A DNA stretch of 17,681 nt from NCBI GenBank assembly GCA_035527835.1, contig DATKZS010000217.1, positions 1-17,681 on the forward strand, in the 5' to 3' direction. This DNA is from DATKZS01 sp035527835 [NCBI: bacterium] (GTDB taxonomy: Bacteria; RBG-13-61-14). Numbering within the stretch: the stretch's first letter is position 1; the number at the start of each line of letters is the position of its first letter. The notes beneath the pieces were generated by a model that worked only from the letters and a program-made list of their open reading frames with translations, was not told the origin of the DNA and searched no databases. The position numbers and the translations under genes were made by a program. Below are positions 1 to 8,933 of this stretch, one piece after another.

Positions 1-1835
1 TTTACCGCGCCGGCTATCAGTCGTGGTCGCCCGCCGGCTCGATCCAGGTGCTGGACCCGGACTACAAGCCGCGCTTCTTCCTGCCCTCCCGCGCCGGCGT
101 GAACCCGCGAACGCCGTATTCCCGTAAGCCCGGCGAAAAAGTCTCCGACTGGATGGCGCAGGTGGTCGAGCCGGGACGGGGCGTGTCCGCGCTCATGGGG
201 TTCATCACCAGCTCCCGCATGAACGGGCACGTCGAGTTCGAGATCAAGTACGACCGCTTCCGCCGCCTCGAAGCCGTCTGTGACGGCGAGGGCATGACCG
301 TCGCCCCCGGCGAGTCCGTATCGTCCGAGTGGCTCCTGCTCTCGCTCTCCATTGACCCGCTCGCCCAGCAGGCGCGTTACTTCGAGACCTGGGGCCGCGC
401 CATGAACGCGCGCCCGAGCCGGCCGGCAAGCGGATGGTGCACCTGGTACTTCGCGTTCTGGAAGGTCACGGAGAACACGGTGAACAAGAACCTGGCCGCG
501 CTCGCCGACTGGAAAGGAACGCTCGACTACATCCAGATTGACGACGGCTACGAGCGCTGGGTCGGCGACTGGACCGCATGGAACGACAAGTTCCCGACGC
601 CCCCCGCCGCGGCCGTGCAGCGCGTGAAAGAGGCCGGCTTCAAGGCCGGCGTCTGGCTCGCGCCGTTTTTCGTGTCGCGGAAGTCGCCGCTTTACCGGCA
701 ACACCCGGACTGGATCGTGATGAACGGGCGCGGCCGTCCGGTCACCGTCTTCATCCATCCGGCCTGGAAGGGCCACGTGATCTACGCGCTCGACGTGACG
801 CACCCCGGCGTGCAGAAATGGCTCGCCGCGACCATCAAGACGCTGGTCTCCGAGTTCGGGTTCGAGTATCTCAAGCTCGACTTCCTCTACGCCGCGGCCA
901 TGCCCGGAGTGCGCTACGACAAGAAGGCCACCGGCGCCATGGCGCTGCGCCAGGGGCTGGAGATAATCAGGGAGGCCGCGGGCGATGACGTTTACATCCT
1001 GGGCTGCGGCTGCCCGCTGGGCCCGGCCGTCGGGCTGGTGGACTCGATGCGGGTGTCGCAGGACGTGGACATCAGGTGGAAGATCCCGGTCATGGATGCG
1101 GTCCAGGGAGTGCCCACCGGGCCCGGCGCCGGCAACTGTTTAAAAAATAACCTGGCGCGAGCGCTCATGCACGGCCGGCTCTGGGCCAATGACCCCGACT
1201 GCGTGGTCCTGCGCCAGACCAGGGGCGGCATGAAGGAGCACGAGCTCCAGACCGAGCTCACCCTCATGTACCTCTCCGGCGGAGCGCTCTTCCTCTCCGA
1301 GGACGTGACCTCGCTCCCGCCCGAGAGGCTCGAATGGTTCAAGCGCATGGTCCCGCCCTCCAACCAGGCCGCCGTACCGCTCGACCTCATGGAAAAGGAC
1401 TTCCCCGAAATCCTCTTCCTCGGCCGCGGCGATTCCGCCCTCGTCGCGCTTTTCAACTGGTCCGAACAGGAAACAAATTTGACTCTCGACTTGGCCCGCC
1501 TCGGCCTCGAAGGCTCATGGCACGTCCACGACTACTGGGCCGAACAATACCTCGGCATCGCCGCCTCATCCCTCCCCCTCGGCCCGGTCCCGCCCCACGG
1601 CCACAAATACCTCCGCCTCGTCCGCGCCGACGGCAAAACCCGCCTGCTCGCCACCAACCTGCACATGGGAATGGGGGAGGTGGGATTAGAGTCCGAAGTC
1701 GCGACGGAGGGGCTTAAGTTGAAAATTGTTCTTTCTGGAAAGCGGCGGGGCAAAGTCTGGGCCGTGATGCCGGGAGGGAGGTTATCCGTCAAAGACCTGG
1801 AGATTATGAATGAGTGGGAAGGAACGTTCCCTTGA
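1..1835 (+). CDS. Alpha-galactosidase, GH36 family (5'-truncated by window edge)
   Basis: The reading frame is open from base 3, so the true start lies upstream of the window. The first residues visible contain GYQSWS, a conserved N-terminal motif of GH36 enzymes. The (beta/alpha)8 catalytic domain follows: GWCTWY near 432-450, then IQIDDGY near 531-551. The segment YLKLDF carries the presumed nucleophile Asp at 879-881, and CGCPLGP with MRVSQDVD carries the presumed acid/base Asp at 1062-1064. The family hydrolyses terminal alpha-1,6-galactosides such as melibiose and raffinose; alpha-N-acetylgalactosaminidase or other GH36 specificities cannot be excluded. About 611 residues are visible, so roughly the first tenth to sixth of a typical ~700-residue protein is missing. 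Whether it is secreted cannot be judged. It is convergent with the minus-strand module that follows, with 13 bases between the two stops. Confidence 0.93.
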   Translation, partial: YRAGYQSWSPAGSIQVLDPDYKPRFFLPSRAGVNPRTPYSRKPGEKVSDWMAQVVEPGRGVSALMGFITSSRMNGHVEFEIKYDRFRRLEAVCDGEGMTVAPGESVSSEWLLLSLSIDPLAQQARYFETWGRAMNARPSRPASGWCTWYFAFWKVTENTVNKNLAALADWKGTLDYIQIDDGYERWVGDWTAWNDKFPTPPAAAVQRVKEAGFKAGVWLAPFFVSRKSPLYRQHPDWIVMNGRGRPVTVFIHPAWKGHVIYALDVTHPGVQKWLAATIKTLVSEFGFEYLKLDFLYAAAMPGVRYDKKATGAMALRQGLEIIREAAGDDVYILGCGCPLGPAVGLVDSMRVSQDVDIRWKIPVMDAVQGVPTGPGAGNCLKNNLARALMHGRLWANDPDCVVLRQTRGGMKEHELQTELTLMYLSGGALFLSEDVTSLPPERLEWFKRMVPPSNQAAVPLDLMEKDFPEILFLGRGDSALVALFNWSEQETNLTLDLARLGLEGSWHVHDYWAEQYLGIAASSLPLGPVPPHGHKYLRLVRADGKTRLLATNLHMGMGEVGLESEVATEGLKLKIVLSGKRRGKVWAVMPGGRLSVKDLEIMNEWEGTFP

Positions 1836-1848
1836 TCGAAGCCTGATT

Positions 1849-2034
1849 CTATGAATGACGGTTCCCGATGGAACGATTATAGAACCTGATGCGTTCTTCG
1901 GCGGTCATGCCCTTGGTCTGATGGTAATGCAGGAGGCGCACGAAATGGATCTCCTGCATCATCTCGTCGCCGGGGAATTCCTTGCGGACTTCCTTCCAGA
2001 GCTTCTTCTTCAGTGCTTCCGATGGTTCATTCAT
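1849..2034 (-). CDS. Small 61-residue protein downstream of PIN gene (possible antitoxin partner)
   Basis: A 61-residue, charged, probably helical protein with no motif I can assign to a named family. It starts at an ATG whose Shine-Dalgarno (AGGAG) overlaps the stop codon of the PIN gene; only 10 bases separate the genes, so translational coupling is likely. Central residues EIHFVRLLHYHQTKGMTAEERI have a helix-turn-helix-like rhythm, but I do not claim DNA binding. Pairing with a PIN toxin suggests an antitoxin role, though type II antitoxins more often precede the toxin. Composition is AT-richer than the flanking glycosidases, as in its partner. That it is a real gene is likely from the SD and spacing; the function is inference from context only. 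Confidence 0.62.
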   Translation of the reverse strand: MNEPSEALKKKLWKEVRKEFPGDEMMQEIHFVRLLHYHQTKGMTAEERIRFYNRSIGNRHS

Positions 2035-2044
2035 GAACGCTCTC

Positions 2045-2500
2045 CTACAGTTCCGGAGGAGTAATTATCTCTATTGTGCTAAAGCCTTTCATGGCATTGA
2101 CGGAATTGACCTTGTGTCGCGTGCTTACCTTTACCAAATGCCTATAGTTCCAACTTATAAGATAGCCGATTCCGCTTGATACGGCAATCGCCACGTGGTT
2201 GGCGTCAGTAGCATACTTTGTGGGGAATACCTTTGTCCTCATATACTCCTGTGCCAGTTCATCCGCTTCGCGGGTTAATGCGAGGACTCTGAAGTTCTTG
2301 ACCAAAGCTTCCATGTTTTTACGCGTCGCATCGTCCGGGGTCGCGCGTATTTCGTCAAGGACTACTCCTGAAATATGAGCCTCGAAATCGGGCAGAACCT
2401 TTGTCCAGAATTCCTTGGTCATATCTTGACGCTCTGGCGCTCGAGCGTCAAGATAGGCGCTCGGAACCGTCGTATCCAGATATATCTTGGCTTTGGGCAT
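2045..2500 (-). CDS. PIN-domain ribonuclease (VapC-like toxin candidate)
   Basis: A 151-residue protein covering one whole PIN domain. Metal-binding acidic residues are in the expected places: D9 in KIYLDTTVPS, E50 in VVLDEI and D99 in YATDANHVAIA, followed by ISWNYRH (N118) near the end of the fold. PIN proteins are Mg2+-dependent single-strand endoribonucleases; many are VapC toxins cleaving tRNA or rRNA. I chose the ATG at 2500 (MPKAKIYLD); an in-frame TTG at 2506 is the alternative. No good SD precedes this ATG, and a promoter-like -10 ends 8 bases upstream, so a leaderless mRNA is possible. The gene begins 41 bases after the GH3 stop on the same strand and is coupled to the 61-residue gene. 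Lower GC than the neighbours suggests acquisition by transfer. Confidence 0.88.
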   Translation of the reverse strand: MPKAKIYLDTTVPSAYLDARAPERQDMTKEFWTKVLPDFEAHISGVVLDEIRATPDDATRKNMEALVKNFRVLALTREADELAQEYMRTKVFPTKYATDANHVAIAVSSGIGYLISWNYRHLVKVSTRHKVNSVNAMKGFSTIEIITPPEL

Positions 2501-2508
2501 TGTCAATC

Positions 2509-2539
2509 AGTATAACCCGAAAGTCCCTTCCTCAGTAAA
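2509..2539 (-). promoter_or_regulatory. Candidate promoter for the PIN module
   Basis: On the minus strand, TTTACT (2534-2539) and TATACT (2509-2514) are separated by 19 bases. The -10 is good and the -35 weak, with a long spacer. Initiation about 7 bases after the -10 would fall next to the ATG at 2500, giving a leaderless or near-leaderless transcript. This would let the module be expressed independently of the upstream GH3 gene. Confidence 0.35.
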
Positions 2540-2541
2540 CT

Positions 2542-4629
2542 CTATGCGCCGGAAATCTTGAAACCCGCTCCCATCAGGTCCTCCGCCCGGGACGAGGGCC
2601 CGACCAGGATGCGGTATTCGAGCGGCTCAATCTCCCAGGCGTTCGTGTCTTGATTGAAATAGGCCAGGTCCTTGGCGCTGACTTGGAGAGAGACGGTCTT
2701 GGTGTCCCCGGCCGCGAGCTTGATCTTGGTAAAGGCCTTGAGCTCCTTGATCGCGCGGTCCACCTTCGAGCCTGGCGCGCCCACGTAGAGCTGCACGATC
2801 TCCTCGCCGTCCCGGCCGCCCGTGTTGGTCACGTCCACCGATGCCGTGACCTTGCCGTCCGGACCGATCCGTTCCCGGTCGAGCCGCAGGTTCGAGTACT
2901 TGTATTGCGTGTAGGAAAGCCCGTGGCCGAACGGGAACGCGGGCTCGAGGCCTTTCTTATCGAACCAGCGGTAGCCGTGGTAGCGGTCGTACTGCACGGT
3001 CTTGGCCTTGTTGTCGAACGGAAAGAGCTGGTCCGCGGACTCGGGCCAGGCGGCGGGCAGCTTGCCCGACGGGTTCACGTCGCCGAAGAGCACGCCCGCG
3101 ATGGCGGTCCCGCCCTCCATGCCCGGATACCACGCCATGACGATCGCCGGGACCTTGTCTCTCCACCCTTCCATGGTGATGGCGCCGCCGCCCTCCAGCA
3201 CCACGACGGCGCGCGGGTTGGCCCCGGCCGCGATCCGCACCAGCTTCTCGTGCCTGTCCGACAGCGACAGGCGCACGCGGTCGAACCCTTCGCCCTCGTC
3301 CCGGTAATCGCAGCCCGCCACCACGATCACGGCGTCCGCGCCGGCCGCGGCCTTTTCCGCGGCGGCGGGGTCCGCGCCGGCCTCGTACATCACCTTGATC
3401 GCTCCGGCCCGCTGCCTGATCCCGGCCAGCGCGGTGATGACGTAAGGCGGCCGGACCACGCTCGAGCCGTGGTCGCCGATGTTCCCGGTGTCGGCCAGCT
3501 CGCCGAGCACCGCGATGGACTTTATTCCGTCCTGGAGCGGCAGCGCGCCGCTCTCGTTCTTGAGGAGCACAATGGATTTTTCGGCGGCCTCTCTGGCCAG
3601 CGCCACGTGCTCGGGCCCCGCGATTTTTTTGCGGTCGTAGGCCGCGTCTTCGAGGTGGATGAAGCGGAGCTTCTCGCGCAGGATTCGGGTCACGGCCTGG
3701 TCAATGGCGGCGAGCGGCGCCTTGCCCTGCTTCACGGCGGCCTTGAGGCGGGGGCCGTAGTACATGGTGGACGGCATCTCGACGTCGAGCCCGGCTTTTG
3801 CCGCGGGCACCGTGGCCTTGACCCCCAGCGTGAAGTCGGAGACGACGAAGCCCGGGAAGCCCCACTCGTTTTTCAGGATGTCGGTGAGCAGGTGATGGTT
3901 ATGGCCGCAGAGCTCGCCGTTCAATTGGTTATACGCGCTCATGAAGGAGGCCACGCCGGCGTCAACGCACATCTTGTAATGCGGCAGGTACACCTCGCGC
4001 AGCGTGCGCTCGTCCATGCGCACGTCCACGTAATGGCGGGACAGGTCAATGCTGTTGGCGGTGAAGTGCTTGGCGCAGGCCATGACGTGGTCCTGCAGTC
4101 CCTTGGTCTCGGCCACGCCCAGCACGCCCAGGTGGTGCGGGTCCTCGCCGAACGTCTCCTGCGACCGGCCCCAGCTCGGGTGCCGGAGCACGTTGATGCA
4201 CACGCCCCCGAAATAGTTCGCGCCCCACGCCCTGGCCTCGTAGCCCATGGCCCCGCCCACGCGCCGCATCAGGTCAAGGTCCCACGACGCGCCCCGGGCC
4301 ATGGCCACGGGAAAACAGGTCGAGCCCTCGATATTGATCCCGCGCGGGCCGTCAATGAACCGGATGCCGGGGATGCCGAGGCGCTTATTGTCGGGCGTGT
4401 TGACGGTGTGAACCTTGCCGTACCCCTGCGCGAAGTGGATGGTGTTGGCAATCACGTTCCCGGACATCTGCTTGATCTTTTCGGAAAGGCTCATCTTCCC
4501 GAGCAGCTCCCTCACCCGCTCCTCGATCTCGTCCCGGCCCAGCGCGGCCGTCTTTGCCCACATCGCCCCCGGCGCGGCCGCCACCGCGGCCCCAACGCCC
4601 GCCGTCTTCAAAAAATCCCTGCGGTCCAT
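2542..4629 (-). CDS. Tat-exported GH3 beta-glucosidase / glycoside hydrolase
   Basis: A 695-residue GH3 enzyme with the three-part family layout. A twin-arginine signal is visible at the N-terminus (MDRRDFLKTAG, then an alanine-rich stretch to about residue 29), so the enzyme is likely exported folded to the periplasm. The N-terminal TIM-barrel domain has IDGPRG (92-97), KHF (187-189) and FVVSDF with presumed nucleophile D265. The second alpha/beta domain has DEGEGFDR (444-451), where E445 or E447 is the acid/base candidate, and FPFGHGLSYT. A fibronectin-III-like domain ends the protein (about 590-690). It removes terminal beta-D-glucosyl or related residues from oligosaccharides; exact substrate is unknown. 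The ATG at 4629 follows a strong purine-rich SD (GGGGGGAG). With the GH36 gene it suggests a plant- or algal-glycan diet. Confidence 0.95.
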   Translation of the reverse strand: MDRRDFLKTAGVGAAVAAAPGAMWAKTAALGRDEIEERVRELLGKMSLSEKIKQMSGNVIANTIHFAQGYGKVHTVNTPDNKRLGIPGIRFIDGPRGINIEGSTCFPVAMARGASWDLDLMRRVGGAMGYEARAWGANYFGGVCINVLRHPSWGRSQETFGEDPHHLGVLGVAETKGLQDHVMACAKHFTANSIDLSRHYVDVRMDERTLREVYLPHYKMCVDAGVASFMSAYNQLNGELCGHNHHLLTDILKNEWGFPGFVVSDFTLGVKATVPAAKAGLDVEMPSTMYYGPRLKAAVKQGKAPLAAIDQAVTRILREKLRFIHLEDAAYDRKKIAGPEHVALAREAAEKSIVLLKNESGALPLQDGIKSIAVLGELADTGNIGDHGSSVVRPPYVITALAGIRQRAGAIKVMYEAGADPAAAEKAAAGADAVIVVAGCDYRDEGEGFDRVRLSLSDRHEKLVRIAAGANPRAVVVLEGGGAITMEGWRDKVPAIVMAWYPGMEGGTAIAGVLFGDVNPSGKLPAAWPESADQLFPFDNKAKTVQYDRYHGYRWFDKKGLEPAFPFGHGLSYTQYKYSNLRLDRERIGPDGKVTASVDVTNTGGRDGEEIVQLYVGAPGSKVDRAIKELKAFTKIKLAAGDTKTVSLQVSAKDLAYFNQDTNAWEIEPLEYRILVGPSSRAEDLMGAGFKISGA

Positions 4630-4733
4630 TTTCTCCCCCCTCTCGGCTGAAATTCACTCCATCGCAACTGCAAGCAAATCATAGTAAATGACGAAGGCCG
4701 GTACAAGCGCGATGAAGGAGGGCGTGACATTGA

Positions 4734-7643
4734 TCAGGCAACATCTTCGGCATTCGGCTTATCGGCGTATAAAGGCCGGCCGCAGATTACCGGCTCCGAT
4801 GCCAACAAGCCGGAGAGGACCGCGATCGAGGGCAGCCCCAGGGCCCTGGAAATGGCGGCGTCAATCTTTTTTCGCACCGGGTCCCGGTCCATTTGGGACA
4901 GGGGCATAAGCTCCTGGTCGCAGATCTCATCATAGGCCGAAACCAAGGCCGAGATGCGCTTGGGGCTGAGCTTGAGCACGTTGAGCACGGGCATGGAAAG
5001 CAATATCGGCTTTTTGAATTGCACCCACGGGCCTTGAGTTTGAACTCGCAAGAAAGCGGCCTCTATTATTCCTAAAGTTGAATTAAGCCAGAGAGCTAAA
5101 ATTTTCTCAAAAGCATCCTTCCTTTTATGCAATACAAATGGCCACCAAACATTGGAAAGGGCTTTCTTGTTCAATCGCACGCAAAATAGACCCTGCGTAT
5201 TAAATCTCATCCTCTCCGCTATCATGATTTTCCCGGCTAGTGGCCAAAGCAAAGAAGTTTTCCTGAGATGTCTGCCCTCCGCTGCCTTGGTACGTGGCTC
5301 CAAGTAGCTATTCGTCCTCAAAGATATGCTTCTCATACTTTCCGCTTTGTGGCTCCATAAGGCAGGATAAGGAGTTTTAGCAGCCGTCATTTTAAAACCG
5401 TCATAAATATCCCGGCGGTCGGGGCCCAATTTCCCCAGTTCTGAAAGCGGGCACATCGGGATTTTGCGGGCCTTGGCTTCTCCCGGGAGCACGAGCTTGC
5501 CTTGCCTCAGGAGCCAGGCGGCGCGCAGGAGCGGGGTCTGGGCAAAGGCCGCGCCGAGCCATGGACCGTTCTTCAGCTCCTTCCACGAAATGGCGGTGAC
5601 CTCGGCGAATTTTACATCTCCGAGAAGGATGGATTCAATCCCGTGTTCCGGGGCACCGGCTTCGCCCATGACCGCGGGGGAGCAGTCCAGGATTTCGCGG
5701 CCGATGGCGATGGCGTCGGCGGGGGAGCGGGTGTTGCGCCAGAGGTTTATAAATACCGTGCTTTCCTCTTTCGCGTTGTTATTATTCGCGTGTTCCTTTT
5801 TCCGGGCGACTGCCAGGACCTCGCTCAGATCTGTATTTTCCGAGAAGGACCAGCGCTCGGGATCGTGGCTTGCGACCACGTATTCCAGGACGTACTTGGC
5901 CGCGATCAGGTCTCGCGTCTTGTGCCAGGCCACGCCGGAGGTCAGCGCCGCGGGCAGCACCAGGGCCAGCCGGCCGCCGGGCTTGATGTAAGGGTCGGCC
6001 ACTCCCACGAAGACGCTGCCCAGTCCGGCGGTGGAATTGGCCCACGGCCCCAGCACCCGCTTCAGCTCCTTTTGCAGGACCTCGCGGTTGGCGATGGAGC
6101 CGAACAGCAGGTTCCCGCCCACGCTCCGCACAAAGGGCGGGTTCATGATGGCCAGGTCCAATTGCGGCAGCGGCGCCGAGGACGCGGCCTCGCCACTTGA
6201 TGTGACCTGGCCGACTTTGCTTTCTTCCATCTCATCGAGCAGGCTCAACTGGACCGAAAGCTTTTCTTCTTTGAGATAGTCAATGCTGCCCAGGCGTATG
6301 GATCCGTCCTCCATCTTCCCCAGGGGAAGAATATAAAGCCGCATTTTCCGGAAACCGATTTCCGGGGCCATCATGGCCAGGGAAGACGCGGTGAGATGGA
6401 CCGCGGCGGCCTGCACGTCATAACCATGAATGACGTTCTCCATCAAGGTCTGGTGCAGCTCCCGTAGCTCGGCGACGGTGATTTTCCGGCCCTGGGCGGC
6501 CGCGGCGCGCAGGTAATTGTCGGCCAGGCTTTGGCTGGCCGCGATCAGGAGAGTGCCCGTGCCGCAGGCCAGGTCGGCGACGTGAAAATTCTTGAGCTGC
6601 TCAACGTCCGCCCAGTCCGTCCTCCAATGGCGGGGCGCCAGGCAGAGCCGGGATAATAAACTCGCCGCGGCCACCGAGGTATAAAACGTTCCCAGGTACT
6701 TGGCCTCCAGCAATAGTTTATGATAGATGCGGCCGATCAGGTCATGGCGCAGGGCGGCCTTCATGTTGGCGATCCGCGTGACCGACCCGACCACGTCACG
6801 CAGGTAATCATCAAGCCCATGGGCGCCGGAGAGCTTGTTCAGAGCGTCCTGGGCGAAGCGGAAGATGGGGACATAGTTGATCTCGTCGCAAATGAGGCGC
6901 CAGTGCTGGGAGAGGTCGAGATGCAGGGTCTTGCTGGCCATGAGGTCGTTCATGTTTTTGACGCGGTTGTCCGTCCAGCAAAGCTGGCTCTGGAAGAGCA
7001 GGGCGTTGGTGATGGTGAGAGCGCAAATTTGGGACGCGGTGAAACGGACCTTCTCCTGGTCCGCCGTGCTTTTCATTTGGGGCAGGTCGTCGAAGCCGAG
7101 CAACGTCATCAGCCGGCCGGTGTTGCCGGGAGACCGGGCGATGTGCCGGGCCAGCATCCCCATGCCTTCGTCCAGGATTTGCACCGCGCGCTCGACCACG
7201 TCATCGCGGACCACGGCTTCATACTGGTTTTTCAGCTCGGCCAGGATGTCATCAATCCGGCCCCGGCGCTCTCCCCCGGGTCCGTTTTCCGTGTGCACGG
7301 AAAAATCAAATTCGAGCTCATTGAGTAAGGGGAAGAGTTCCTCGAAAGGCAGCGTCCGCAAATGGCCCGGGTACACCACGCCAACGGCGATGTCCGCGAT
7401 CCCGATGTCCACGCGCTGCCGGGCATCCTCCCGCACCTGCGCGCGGGCGTTGGTGGCGTCGCCCATCTTGCCCTCGATGACGCAACGCAGTCCGTGATAA
7501 TCGAACATTACGTCGGGGATATGGCGGTCGCCGTACTTTTCCAGGATGGTTTCAGGATTGGCCGGAACACCCCTTTGTTGCAGGCATTCAGCCAGGACCA
7601 CGTTTAATACTTCTTCTCGTTGGCGTTGTTCAATTGGGCTCAT
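4734..7643 (-). CDS. Single-chain restriction-modification enzyme (type IIG-like): PD-(D/E)XK plus N6-adenine methylase
   Basis: A 969-residue protein with nuclease and methylase signatures in one chain. Near the N-terminus, PD (43-44) and the segment CVIEGK (E57, K59) match a PD-(D/E)XK nuclease site. A helical stretch leads to GTFYT (318-322) and methylase motif I DLACGTGT (357-364); motif IV is NPPF (501-504), diagnostic of N6-adenine methylases. The remaining ~450 residues probably hold the target recognition region. Such fused enzymes both methylate and cleave DNA and need no separate specificity gene, consistent with none being adjacent. A methylase-only role is possible if the N-terminal motif is inactive. 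DNA for residues ~748-871 (5030-5400) is visibly AT-richer than the core. The ATG at 7643 has only a weak SD (AAGG). Confidence 0.87.
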   Translation of the reverse strand: MSPIEQRQREEVLNVVLAECLQQRGVPANPETILEKYGDRHIPDVMFDYHGLRCVIEGKMGDATNARAQVREDARQRVDIGIADIAVGVVYPGHLRTLPFEELFPLLNELEFDFSVHTENGPGGERRGRIDDILAELKNQYEAVVRDDVVERAVQILDEGMGMLARHIARSPGNTGRLMTLLGFDDLPQMKSTADQEKVRFTASQICALTITNALLFQSQLCWTDNRVKNMNDLMASKTLHLDLSQHWRLICDEINYVPIFRFAQDALNKLSGAHGLDDYLRDVVGSVTRIANMKAALRHDLIGRIYHKLLLEAKYLGTFYTSVAAASLLSRLCLAPRHWRTDWADVEQLKNFHVADLACGTGTLLIAASQSLADNYLRAAAAQGRKITVAELRELHQTLMENVIHGYDVQAAAVHLTASSLAMMAPEIGFRKMRLYILPLGKMEDGSIRLGSIDYLKEEKLSVQLSLLDEMEESKVGQVTSSGEAASSAPLPQLDLAIMNPPFVRSVGGNLLFGSIANREVLQKELKRVLGPWANSTAGLGSVFVGVADPYIKPGGRLALVLPAALTSGVAWHKTRDLIAAKYVLEYVVASHDPERWSFSENTDLSEVLAVARKKEHANNNNAKEESTVFINLWRNTRSPADAIAIGREILDCSPAVMGEAGAPEHGIESILLGDVKFAEVTAISWKELKNGPWLGAAFAQTPLLRAAWLLRQGKLVLPGEAKARKIPMCPLSELGKLGPDRRDIYDGFKMTAAKTPYPALWSHKAESMRSISLRTNSYLEPRTKAAEGRHLRKTSLLWPLAGKIMIAERMRFNTQGLFCVRLNKKALSNVWWPFVLHKRKDAFEKILALWLNSTLGIIEAAFLRVQTQGPWVQFKKPILLSMPVLNVLKLSPKRISALVSAYDEICDQELMPLSQMDRDPVRKKIDAAISRALGLPSIAVLSGLLASEPVICGRPLYADKPNAEDVA

Positions 7644-7660
7644 TCTCGAACCTTGAACGG

Positions 7661-7689
7661 AGTCTATATCGGCAAAAAAAAATAGTCAA
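7661..7689 (-). promoter_or_regulatory. Candidate sigma-70-type promoter for the methylase gene
   Basis: On the minus strand TTGACT (7684-7689) is 17 bases from TAGACT (7661-7666). The -35 matches the consensus at 5 of 6 positions and the -10 at 4 of 6. The spacer holds a run of T. The transcript would have a leader of only about a dozen bases before the ATG at 7643. Confidence 0.5.
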
Positions 7690-7725
7690 AACCGTGGCGG
7701 ACATGATACCTGAGTTCTTTTTGTG

Positions 7726-8901
7726 TCAGTCCAGGGTCTTGGAGAAGCGCTTGACGGAGAGGGTGATGACGGCGAGTCCGATGATGAGGAGGCCCAGGGC
7801 CTGGGGCCAGAGCACGCCGAAGCCGGAGCCTTTGAGGAAGAGGTTTCGGACGATCACCAGGAAGTAGCGCATGGGGATGGCGTAAGTGAGGACCTGGACG
7901 GGCCGGGGCATGTTCTCGATGGGGAACATGAACCCGGAGAGCTGGATCATGGTGAACATGACGAAGAATGCGGTCATCATGGCCTGCTGCTGGTTACTGG
8001 AGATGGTGGAGAGGAACAGGCCGAAGCCCAGCGTGGTGAGGAGGAAGAGCGCGGTGTAGCCGTAGAGGCTGAGCACGGAGCCCCGAAACGGCACCTTGAA
8101 CCAGAACACCGCGACCAGGAGGACGATGGTGACCTCGATAAACCCGATGATGATGAACGGCACGAGCTTGCCCAGGATGAACTGCCACGGCTTGATCGGC
8201 GTCACGATCACCTGCTCCATGGTCCCCATCTCTTTCTCGCGGACCACGGCCAGCGCGGTGAGCATCATGGTTTCGACGAGGAGGATCATGACCACGACGC
8301 CGGGGACCATGAAATTGACGGAGCGCAGCTCGGGGTTGTACCAGACGCGCGGCTCCGGGCCGACGATCAGTTTCTGGTGGGAGGCGATGCTCTCGACGCC
8401 GGGGGGCAGGGTGACGCCAGCGGCGGTGCTGGTGAGCGCGTTGCGGCCGAGGTTCTGGACCAAGATGGCGGCGGAGCGCTGCGAGGCGATGATGGAGAGG
8501 TAGTTCGAGGCGATGAGGGCCTGGTTGGAGTCGGAGCCGTCAATGAGCGACTGGATCCGGGCGCGGCGTCCGGCCCCGAGGTCGCGTCCGAAGCCCGGCG
8601 GGATGACCAGGGCGATCACCGCCTTCCCCTGCTGCATCCGGTCCTCGATCGCGCCGTAACTCTGGACCTGGCCCACCAGGTCGAAATAGAGCGTGCCGGT
8701 GACGTGGGCCACGAGAGAGCGCGACTCGGCGCTGCGGTCCTGGTCCCAGACCAGGAGCGGGATGTGCTTGATGTCGAGGGTGGCGGCGTAGCCCAGGAAA
8801 AACAGTTGCAAGACCGGGGCGAAGAAAAGGATGGGAAAAATTCTTTTGTCGCGCCGAAGCTGGAGCAATTCCTTTTTCAGCACTCGAAGGACGTTATACA
8901 T
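7726..8901 (-). CDS. ABC-2 type transporter permease (YhhJ/YbhR-like)
   Basis: A 391-residue inner-membrane permease of the ABC-2 exporter superfamily. It starts with MYNVLRVLKKELLQLRRD, the usual cytosolic entry, then a first membrane span (IFPILFFAPVLQLFFLGYAA). A large extracytoplasmic domain of about 160 residues follows. Five further hydrophobic spans follow, with VVREKEMGTMEQVIVTPI between spans 2 and 3, a hallmark of this family. Relatives work with an ATPase carrying two nucleotide-binding domains and a periplasmic adaptor to export drugs or lipids. I prefer the ATG at 8901, which has GGGGGTGA 11 bases upstream, over the in-frame GTG at 8916, which that sequence overlaps. No ATPase, second permease or adaptor gene is next to it. 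The spacer upstream holds a heptamer hairpin. Confidence 0.92.
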   Translation of the reverse strand: MYNVLRVLKKELLQLRRDKRIFPILFFAPVLQLFFLGYAATLDIKHIPLLVWDQDRSAESRSLVAHVTGTLYFDLVGQVQSYGAIEDRMQQGKAVIALVIPPGFGRDLGAGRRARIQSLIDGSDSNQALIASNYLSIIASQRSAAILVQNLGRNALTSTAAGVTLPPGVESIASHQKLIVGPEPRVWYNPELRSVNFMVPGVVVMILLVETMMLTALAVVREKEMGTMEQVIVTPIKPWQFILGKLVPFIIIGFIEVTIVLLVAVFWFKVPFRGSVLSLYGYTALFLLTTLGFGLFLSTISSNQQQAMMTAFFVMFTMIQLSGFMFPIENMPRPVQVLTYAIPMRYFLVIVRNLFLKGSGFGVLWPQALGLLIIGLAVITLSVKRFSKTLD

Positions 8902-8933
8902 GCCCGCGGGATTCACCCCCGAAACAAGTTTTC

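Noticed and set aside
2650-4650. A 666-codon open frame on the plus strand
   Set aside because: It is the antisense of the GH3 gene. High GC at third positions keeps the opposite frame open; the residues are His/Gly/Val/Arg-rich with no domain.
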